Below are positions 1 to 5,098 of a DNA stretch of 5,098 nucleotides, piece after piece. The stretch comes from a bacterium (lineage in GTDB: Bacteria > CBDUZB01 > JAGLHV01): contig JAGLYT010000130.1 of assembly GCA_023132075.1 (NCBI GenBank), forward strand, positions 1 through 5,098, read 5' to 3'. The notes below the pieces were generated by a model that made no database searches, was not told the origin of the DNA, and worked only from the letters and a program-made list of their open reading frames with translations. Numbering within the stretch: the stretch's first letter is position 1; each line of letters begins with the position of its first letter. Made by a program: the position numbers and the translations under genes.

Positions 1-231
1 ACTTTGATGGTGCTGGTAAAAAACATTCAAACAGGTGGTAGTGGTAGTGGGGGGATTGCTCAATCGCAAATAACTCTGAGTACAACTGATCAGGATGTTA
101 TTATGGGTGTTACCGGAGGAACATTAGCTAATCCTCACACCTGTACTTTGGAATATACTGCTTCGGCTACGGCAGCCCAGGGAACCGGAAATGATGTTAA
201 TACTATTACTTATACTATTGTAAAACAATAA
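1..231 (+). CDS. C-terminal part of a secreted, subunit-like beta-rich protein (5' end outside window)
   Basis: The frame is open to the left edge, and the only candidate starts (TTG at 4, ATG at 7) have no ribosome binding site in view, so this is probably the 3' end of a longer gene. About 76 residues are visible. They contain a short Gly/Ser stretch (GGSGSGG) followed by Thr-, Ser-, Ala- and Asn-rich alternating sequence ending in TITYTIVKQ, which looks like beta strands finishing in a final beta hairpin. This composition and the alternating end resemble the C-termini of secreted pilin-like subunits (spore-coat-U or DUF4402 type), but I cannot assign a family. It sits 13 bases upstream of a pilus-chaperone-like gene, which makes a structural subunit exported by the same locus the most likely role. 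That role is inferred from context. Other secreted adhesins or surface proteins would look similar at this end. Confidence 0.6.
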   Translation, partial: TLMVLVKNIQTGGSGSGGIAQSQITLSTTDQDVIMGVTGGTLANPHTCTLEYTASATAAQGTGNDVNTITYTIVKQ

Positions 232-234
232 ACA

Positions 235-240
235 AAGGGG
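235..240 (+). promoter_or_regulatory. Ribosome binding site of the chaperone-like gene
   Basis: AAGGGG followed by four A and ATG at 245. It is purine-rich with a rather short spacer. It lies in the 13-base gap after the stop codon of the upstream subunit-like gene, so the two genes are probably cotranscribed. Confidence 0.5.
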
Positions 241-244
241 AAAA

Positions 245-1054
245 ATGATAAAAAATATTATTATAGGGTTTATCTTTTTTTTGTTTCTTGGTTCAAGTGA
301 GGTTTATGCCGGTTTTTCGGTGATAGGGGAATTAACCAGAGAAAGAGCTGTCCAGTGCGGAGAAAAATTTGAGGAAAAAATTCTTTTAAAAAATAAGGGA
401 GATGTCCCTACTAAAGTAAAAATTTATCAAACGGATTATCTTTTTTTTGCTGATGGAAAAAACATCTATGGAGAACCGGGGAGTATTCCCCGTTCTAACG
501 GTAAGTGGATTACAATAGATACTACCCGGTTGGTTATTCCTCCTAAAAATACTGCTTCTTTTGGTTATATGGTTCGCTTGCCTCAAAAAAAAGATTTAAA
601 GGGGACCTATTGGAGTATAATTATGGTAGAATTAATCCCTTCTATAACTCCGGAAAAAGAGAAAGATAAAAAAAGAAAAGGTGAATTCGGCATTGAGACC
701 CGCATACGTTATGGGATACAAATTGTTACTCATATTATGGATACAGGAACTCGTAATATAAAGTTTTTAGATAAGAAATTAATTTATGAAAAAGGAAAAA
801 AGATTTTTCAATTAGATATTGAAAATACCGGAGAAAGGTTGCTTGTTCCTTTTGTCTGGGCAGAGTTTTATAATAAAAATGGAATAAATATCGGACGTTT
901 TGAAAGCAAAAAATTGCGAATTTATCCTGAATGTTCGGTAAGGCACAGTATTGATTTAACTGCTGTGCAGAAGGGCAAATATAAAGTTTTAGTAATAGTT
1001 GATAATGAAGATGGATGTGTTTTTGGAGCACGATACAATTTAAGGATTAAATAA
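245..1054 (+). CDS. Periplasmic pilus-chaperone-like protein (two Ig-like domains)
   Basis: 269 residues. Residues 1-22 form a signal peptide: positive start MIKN, hydrophobic core, cleavage after VYA. The mature protein appears to have two beta-sandwich domains. Domain 1 (about 23-132) contains GKWITID (86-92), VIPPKNTASFGYMVRLP (97-113) and GTYWSIIMVELIP (120-132), the strand pattern seen in PapD-like chaperones, where a long alternating hydrophobic edge strand holds the subunit. A charged Lys/Glu linker (137-147) leads to RIRYGIQIVTHI (153-164) and domain 2 (about 170-269). The likely role is to bind secreted subunits in the periplasm and hand them to the usher-like protein encoded next. 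The preceding gene ends 13 bases before the start, and the stop overlaps the next ATG by one base, so translation is probably coupled. Classical chaperone catalytic-type residues cannot be matched with certainty. DUF916/WxL-type proteins have a similar first domain and are the main alternative. Confidence 0.62.
   Translation: MIKNIIIGFIFFLFLGSSEVYAGFSVIGELTRERAVQCGEKFEEKILLKNKGDVPTKVKIYQTDYLFFADGKNIYGEPGSIPRSNGKWITIDTTRLVIPPKNTASFGYMVRLPQKKDLKGTYWSIIMVELIPSITPEKEKDKKRKGEFGIETRIRYGIQIVTHIMDTGTRNIKFLDKKLIYEKGKKIFQLDIENTGERLLVPFVWAEFYNKNGINIGRFESKKLRIYPECSVRHSIDLTAVQKGKYKVLVIVDNEDGCVFGARYNLRIK
275..282 (+). repeat. T8 homopolymer in the chaperone signal-peptide codons
   Basis: Eight consecutive T inside the codons for the hydrophobic core of the signal peptide. 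The gene is in frame here. A change of one base would end the protein early, so the tract could mutate or slip in the same way as the longer tract in the next gene. It may also simply reflect Phe-rich signal peptides in AT-rich DNA. Confidence 0.55.
1042..1046 (+). promoter_or_regulatory. Ribosome binding site that fixes the usher start at 1054
   Basis: AAGGA, seven bases before the ATG at 1054 and inside the last codons of the chaperone gene. Together with the TAATG stop/start overlap this points to 1054 as the true start. The alternative ATG at 1323 has no comparable sequence before it (preceding bases CAACTTAGAGTA). Confidence 0.65.
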
Positions 1055-3833
1055 TGAGAAAAGCATTTTTCCTTTTTTTTTTATTCTATTTTCTTTTAAT
1101 TCCGCTGAAAGTAAAGAATTCATAGTTAAAACAAAATTAACCTCTCCGAAATTCCTAAAAACAGAACCAGGAAAAATTGTTACCTGTAGTTTTCTTGTCT
1201 CTAATCATTCCCGCCGCAAGGAGAAATTTTTTGAAAAAGTTAATCTTCCCAGTGGATGGCAATTAATTGTTTCCGGAGAACTTAATTTTGAATTAAAACC
1301 AAAACAAAAACAACTTAGAGTAATGGCTTTTTTTGTTCCTAACTCTTGTCCGGCAGGTCGTTATCATATAACTTATTATGTTGGAAGTCATGACAATGAT
1401 AAAATTTTTGATAATGTTTCTTTTTCGGTGCTTGTTTTGCCCGTAATAAAATTGAAGATATTGTTAGAAAGCAAGCCGGAGGTAGTGGTGGCCGGTGAGC
1501 ATTATAAAGTAAAATTACGCTTGATTAATCAAGGCAATAGTAAAAGAGATTTAAAATTAGAAGTAAAAGGAATTCCTGATTATCCACTAAAAATGGTGGT
1601 ATCGGAGACAAGTCTTAACGCCGGGGAATCTGTGCCTTTAGAGATTAAGGTAAAAACAGATACAAGATTAAAGAAAGTAATAAAACATATTATTACAGTA
1701 AAAGCCAGTACAAAAAAATTAAAAAAAGAGGTTGTTTCTACAAGTACAAGCCAGGTAGTTTTAACTGAAATTATACCCAAAATAACCTGTGAATTTGATC
1801 CTTATCATAGAATTCCCTCCCAAATAAAATTAATTGGCGTAAATGAGGAGAGAGAGGCTGCTTTTCAAGTGGAATTTTCCGGTTCGGGAAAGTTAGACGA
1901 AGAAGGAAAAACCGGAATTGATTTTTTATTCAGGGGAGATGATATTTACAATAAAAGTATTTATGGAAAAAGAGATGAATATTATTTAAATTATTATTCT
2001 AAATTACTAGATTTTTTTGTTGGTGACAGGAACTATTCTCTTTCTCCTTTAACGGAAAGATACAAATATGGCCGGGGAGCAGAAATAGAGATTTATCCCG
2101 CAGACTTTACATTAGGAACATTTTATTTGAAAAGTAGATGGGAAAATCCCGAAGAAGAACGGGTAGGAACATATGTTGAATATAAATTTAATGATTACTT
2201 TAATGTTAAGGGAAATTTTTTGAATAAAAACAAGGAATTGTATAATGACAAAATTACTAGTTTCCAGACACAAATAAAACCAACTGAAAAATTAAATCTT
2301 GAGTTGGAATATGGTTATTGCAATAGTCGGAGGGAAGGAAGATTTAATGATAGTGCTTATAGCGTAGATTTTGGAGGGGAAGTTTATAATCAGGTATATT
2401 ATAGTCTCAAAAAAATTTATGCTAACCCAAATTTTTTTGGGTATTATAACGATATTGATTATAATTTTCAAAGATTAGTTTTTCCAATTTATGATAAATT
2501 GCGTGGAAAGATGTCTTATCACATTTATAAGAATAATCTTGATCGGGATGTTGTTGGGGAAGTAGCGGCAAAAGAAGAATCTTACGAAGTAGGAATTTCT
2601 TATCCGGTTGACCATGGTATGCATATTTATTTAGATTATAAAGATTTTCGAAGAAAGGATGAGCTTTTGCCGGCAGACTATGATTATGGAGAAAACTTAT
2701 TGAGATTGAGGTTAGAGCAAACCTTCCGGAAAATTAGCATTCATTCTTATATAGAAAGAGGTAGATTTGAAAACGAGCTTTTTAATAATGAAAATAACTA
2801 TTTAGAAAGATATGCCTTTTACGCCTATTTTCGTCCTAATTATAAGCAATCCTATAGTGTTTATACGAAAATTGGACATAATAGTTTTTCGGGAAGCCCC
2901 CAAAAAGCAAAAAGTACCGGTGTTTTGGGTACCTGGCATATTAATAATTTTTATTTTAATTTGAACTATAAGCACTATAAATGTGATAATCTTCAACAGC
3001 ATAATGTCTTTTCTAAATTTTTCTATACGTTGCCCAATAACCATTCGTTATCGTTAAAAGGTCATTGGTTTAGATATGAAGAAAAAAAAGAAGAAAAAAC
3101 TTCTTTTTTTCTCGTTTATACTGTTCCATGGGGAATACCGATAAAGAAAAGAGAATTTATTGGAAGTGTTAAAGGAAAGGTTTATGACGGAGAAAAAGGG
3201 GAAAAGGTGCCGATTGTTAATGTAATTTTAAGAATTAACGGAGCAATGGCAATTACCGATAAAAAAGGTAGCTTTATCTTTCCCTCACTTAAACCGGGAA
3301 CTTATTTTTTAATGATAGATAAGAGTTCTATCGGATTGGATCGCCTGGCGGATAAAAAGTTACCTGTTAAAATCGAGGTAAAAGGAGGAGAAGTTACCAG
3401 GATTAAAATTGGGATAGTGGATTCCGGTACTATTTCAGGTAAAGTAATCTTTTTTGATGCTAAAAAGAAAGAAAATAAAAATTTAAAGGATGATGTATTT
3501 TTAATTGGTTCAGGACAAAGTAATTCTCTGCAAAGGAATGATAAAAATAATTTAAAGGGAAAAAGAACTCTGAATAATGTGCTGGTAGAAATTAATAATG
3601 GCCGGGAAATTTTTCGAGAGAATACGAATAAAAAAGGGGAGTTTTATTTTAAAAACATAAGGCCTGGAAAATGGACGTTAAAATTTTATGACTACAATTT
3701 ACCTGCATATCATTATTTTGAAAAAAATGAATTTCAGATTGAATTGAAACCGGGAGAAGAGAAGCAGTTTGTGATAAAAGTTTTACCCCGGGTTAGGCCG
3801 GTTAAAATTATTGATGGGGGAGAGATAAGATAG
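1054..3833 (+). CDS. Usher-like outer-membrane protein, frame-interrupted at a T10 run
   Basis: Probable outer-membrane assembly/secretion pore partnering the chaperone. As sequenced, ATG 1054 gives 23 residues and stops at 1123-1125. Restoring the frame at the T10 run (1073-1082) gives about 926 residues. In that numbering: signal peptide 1-18 (MRKAFFLFFFILFSFNSA); Ig-like domain about 20-125; a second Ig-like, NEW3-type domain about 128-240 (VVAGEHYKVKLRLINQGN); then a long region to about 700 of alternating, Tyr/Phe-rich strands typical of a beta-barrel, starting with GDRNYSLSPLTERYKYGRG near 324. At the end are two carboxypeptidase-regulatory-like domains (about 705-790 and 792-926), each with the ITDKKGSFIFPSLKPGTY type of motif. 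The protein ends IKIIDGGEIR-like (VKIIDGGEIR). Classical ushers are roughly 800-850 residues with a different N-terminal domain and a plug that I cannot identify, so this is a divergent relative. The second regulatory-like domain carries a charged low-complexity insert. The stretch from 1323 alone (836 residues) lacks the signal peptide and most of the first domain. Confidence 0.68.
1073..1082 (+). repeat. T10 homopolymer where the usher reading frame shifts
   Basis: Ten consecutive T, the longest homopolymer I found in the window, within the signal-peptide codons of the usher-like gene. Upstream of it the coding frame is that of ATG 1054; downstream the coding frame is one base back. Eleven or eight T would join the two frames with no other change. 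The run also contains the U-UUU-UUU heptamer on which ribosomes can slip by -1. Whether it is a switch or an error cannot be decided from one sequence. Confidence 0.8.
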
Positions 3834-3861
3834 AAATTGAATATGCACAAAGAATAAAAAC

Positions 3862-3892
3862 AGTATTCCATTTAGTTTTATCGGAATGTACT
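3862..3892 (-). terminator. Possible intrinsic terminator of the minus-strand operon
   Basis: AGTATTCC (3862-3869) can pair with GGAATGTACT (3883-3892), giving eight base pairs with a two-base bulge and a 13-base loop. Read on the minus strand the hairpin is followed closely by GTTTTTATTCT, a short T tract, and it lies 18 bases after the stop of the tether gene. The stem is imperfect and AT-rich. No T tract follows it on the plus strand, so it would not obviously end the usher operon. Confidence 0.3.
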
Positions 3893-3909
3893 AAGGTAAA
3901 AGGATTATT

Positions 3910-4824
3910 TTAACGGGCCATAAATAACATTGCTACCAAACTTAAACCAATACTTATTTTGGTGAGCGTTTTATCATCCTTGTCCATTTTGCTGACTGCT
4001 TTTTTTGAATGTGATTTAAAAGAAGTTTCAGAATATTGGTTAATAGGTTTTTGTTTGGCCATACTGCGTTTGACTTCCTTGTTTATAATTTTTTTGAACG
4101 TAGATGATTTCTGAATGATTTTGGAAATTTTATTTTCGTTGATTGTAGAATGTGGTTTATCCAAAAGACTTAATTTGTCTTTTATAATAGAAAGTTCTTT
4201 GTTTATTTTTGCAATTTGGAGGGCACTAACATTGTTCCCTTTTGTTGTGTTTTTTCCTGTTAGTTTTATATTTTGTATTTCGTTTAATTGTGTTTTTAAG
4301 GTAGAAAGTTCTTTGTTTATTTTTACAATTTGGAGGGCACTGACGCTTTTTCTTTTTGTTGTATCTTTCCCGGTGGGTTGCATGGGTTGTATTTTATTTA
4401 GTTGTGTTTTTAGGACACTGATTTCTTTGTTTATTGTCGTAATTTGATCCATATTAACATTATTAGTGTCTTGTTTCTTTTTTTGTGTAGCTGTAGAATT
4501 TGTGTTTTGTATTTTATTTAGTTGTGTTTTCAGTACGGAGATTTTTTTTAGTAGTATTTTTTGGTATTCCAATAATGTTTGATTAAGTTTATTATATTCA
4601 TGTAGAGCTAAAAGTAAATCTTCTCTGGTAACAGTAGCCGTAGGCCGAAAATAACCACTACCATACTTGTTTATAAATTTATCCAATACTTTTTGATTGT
4701 CAAAATCATTGACTGCTTTTTCGACTGCCGGGCGTACATCCTTATACTCTTTTGCATAAACACTAAAATTTAAAATAAAAGTACATAACATAATAAATCC
4801 CGATATTAGTAATCTTTTTTTCAT
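3910..4824 (-). CDS. SLH-domain coiled-coil envelope tether with C-terminal membrane helix (Omp-alpha-like)
   Basis: 304 residues, starting at ATG 4824 behind a strong GGAGGA site. Signal peptide 1-24 (cleavage after VYA). Residues about 26-80 form a short, diverged S-layer-homology domain: YKDVRP at its start and YFRPTATVTREDLLLALHEY at 58-77, matching the usual G-x-F-x-P...VTR-E...L core. Residues about 81-222 are heptad-like and repetitive (SVLKTQLNKIQ recurring), predicting a coiled-coil rod with Thr/Lys/Asn-rich breaks. A basic Ser/Lys-rich stretch (about 230-285) leads to a C-terminal hydrophobic segment 290-303 (ISIGLSLVAMLFMA). This order is that of Thermotoga Omp-alpha, in which the SLH domain binds the cell-wall layer, the coil spans the periplasm and the end helix sits in the outer membrane; the same role is inferred here. 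The hydrophobic end is short, so membrane insertion is not certain. It lies 13 bases downstream of a barrel-protein gene on the same strand, probably in one operon. Confidence 0.7.
   Translation of the reverse strand: MKKRLLISGFIMLCTFILNFSVYAKEYKDVRPAVEKAVNDFDNQKVLDKFINKYGSGYFRPTATVTREDLLLALHEYNKLNQTLLEYQKILLKKISVLKTQLNKIQNTNSTATQKKKQDTNNVNMDQITTINKEISVLKTQLNKIQPMQPTGKDTTKRKSVSALQIVKINKELSTLKTQLNEIQNIKLTGKNTTKGNNVSALQIAKINKELSIIKDKLSLLDKPHSTINENKISKIIQKSSTFKKIINKEVKRSMAKQKPINQYSETSFKSHSKKAVSKMDKDDKTLTKISIGLSLVAMLFMAR
4162..4566 (-). repeat. Tandem repeats of 38-40 codons in the coiled-coil spacer
   Basis: Three full units and a partial one, in coding order: residues 87-126 (40 residues), 127-164 (38), 165-202 (38) and 203 to about 221. 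The core is xINKELSxLKTQLNKIQ followed by a TGKxTTK and VSAL spacer. Units two and three are also close at DNA level with a 114-base period; for example TTGGAGGGCACT recurs on the plus strand at about 4216 and 4330. The pattern indicates growth by in-frame duplication, which would lengthen the rod. Confidence 0.75.
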
Positions 4825-4830
4825 TTTACT

Positions 4831-4836
4831 TCCTCC
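4831..4836 (-). promoter_or_regulatory. Strong ribosome binding site of the tether gene
   Basis: GGAGGA on the minus strand, six bases (AGTAAA) before ATG 4824 and just after the stop codon (4838-4840) of the upstream barrel gene. It fixes the start of the tether gene and supports translation from a shared transcript. Confidence 0.7.
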
Positions 4837-4837
4837 A

Positions 4838-5098
4838 TTAGAAGAATTCTATAATTAAAGAAATTCTATGCTTATTTCCTAATCGATAAGAACCGAAGGC
4901 ATAGTCTATCTGAAAACTATGCTCTAAAATATTTACTTTAGCTCCGGTACCTAATGTCCAATTAATATGCTCGTTCATTTCCGATATGTTTCCGTATCTA
5001 TTTTCAAGAGTGAGTCCATCTATACCGGCTCTTAAACTCAATGAAGTGATTTTAGAAGAGGGTAACAAATAATTAAATTCACTGCCCAAACGAGTACA
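4838..5098 (-). CDS. C-terminal part of a PorV/PorQ-like outer-membrane barrel protein (5' end outside window)
   Basis: The frame runs open to the right edge (visible start CTRLGSEFNYLL), so the N-terminal part is missing; a TTG at 5087-5089 is an internal Leu codon rather than a start. About 86 residues remain. They show the closing strands of the PorV/PorQ/UPF0164 group within the FadL-like barrels: RLGSEFNYLL, then SLSLRAGIDGLTL, a GTGAKVNILEHSFQIDYAFG strand pair and the final RLGNKHRISLIIEFF. Alternating hydrophobic residues and the terminal Phe are the usual outer-membrane barrel assembly signal. Members of this family sit in the outer membrane, and some (PorV) act in type IX secretion as shuttles for cargo; most are of unknown function, and nothing here says which this one is. 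It precedes the tether gene by 13 bases on the same strand. Confidence 0.72.
   Translation of the reverse strand, partial: CTRLGSEFNYLLPSSKITSLSLRAGIDGLTLENRYGNISEMNEHINWTLGTGAKVNILEHSFQIDYAFGSYRLGNKHRISLIIEFF

Noticed and set aside
1-231. Complete 75-residue protein starting at TTG 4 or ATG 7
   Set aside because: No ribosome binding site or signal peptide is visible and the frame is open to the left edge; a truncated secreted protein fits better.
735-1031. Minus-strand open frame of 98 codons opposite the chaperone gene
   Set aside because: It is a shadow of a well-supported gene, with no matching operon context or recognisable product.
1323-1325. ATG 1323 as the true start of the usher-like gene
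   Set aside because: It has no ribosome binding site, no signal peptide follows, and the same frame upstream encodes a matching Ig-like domain; the ATG lies inside a strand (LRVMAFFVP).
3834-3909. Promoter-like AT-rich hexamers in the convergent gap
   Set aside because: Both flanking genes end here, so no promoter is needed, and such hexamers occur by chance in AT-rich DNA.
4115-4447. Plus-strand open frame of 110 codons
   Set aside because: It is the reverse complement of the repetitive coiled-coil gene; its own repetition mirrors those repeats and it has no ribosome binding site.
4838-5089. Complete 83-residue small protein starting with TTG at 5089
   Set aside because: The frame continues to the window edge and the preceding residues (CTR) extend the family's RLGSEF strand, so it is the end of a longer barrel protein.
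1-5098. CRISPR array, tRNA/rRNA genes, insertion sequences, attachment sites
   Set aside because: No regularly spaced direct repeats, RNA-gene folds, transposase motifs or paired inverted repeats were seen; the only tandem repeats are coding.

Overview
The window is AT-rich bacterial DNA encoding an envelope of the diderm (Gram-negative-type) kind. Four of the five genes make proteins with a visible signal peptide or an outer-membrane beta-barrel pattern. An SLH/coiled-coil/C-terminal-helix tether next to a PorV-type barrel protein is typical of deep-branching or uncultured diderms (Thermotogota, Elusimicrobiota, Omnitrophota-like lineages) rather than of Proteobacteria. No marker gene is present, so the phylum is a guess.

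Layout. Positions 1-1054 and 1054-3833 hold a tightly packed plus-strand operon: the 3' end of a secreted beta-rich, Gly/Ser-containing subunit-like protein; a 269-residue two-domain periplasmic protein resembling a pilus chaperone; and a large usher-like outer-membrane protein with Ig-like domains, a barrel and two carboxypeptidase-regulatory-like domains. The order subunit, chaperone, usher suggests a divergent chaperone-usher surface-fibre system. A 76-base convergent gap follows. The minus strand then carries a 304-residue SLH/coiled-coil/C-terminal-helix protein (3910-4824), and 13 bases upstream of it the C-terminal end of a PorV/PorQ-like (UPF0164/FadL-type) barrel protein (4838-5098, cut by the window edge). 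These two look like one operon.

The main observation is that the usher-like gene is out of frame as sequenced. Its proper start is the ATG at 1054, which overlaps the chaperone stop and has a good ribosome binding site. A run of ten T (1073-1082) lies inside the signal-peptide codons, and reading changes frame there. As written, translation ends after 23 residues; with eleven (or eight) T it gives an uninterrupted protein of about 926 residues with a textbook signal peptide. The ATG at 1323, the first normal start in the open frame, lies inside the first Ig-like domain and has no ribosome binding site. This is either a homopolymer sequencing error or a biological switch (phase variation, transcriptional slippage or -1 frameshifting) controlling whether the usher is made. 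The second notable item is the tether protein, built like Thermotoga Omp-alpha, whose coiled-coil spacer consists of 38-40-residue tandem repeats.
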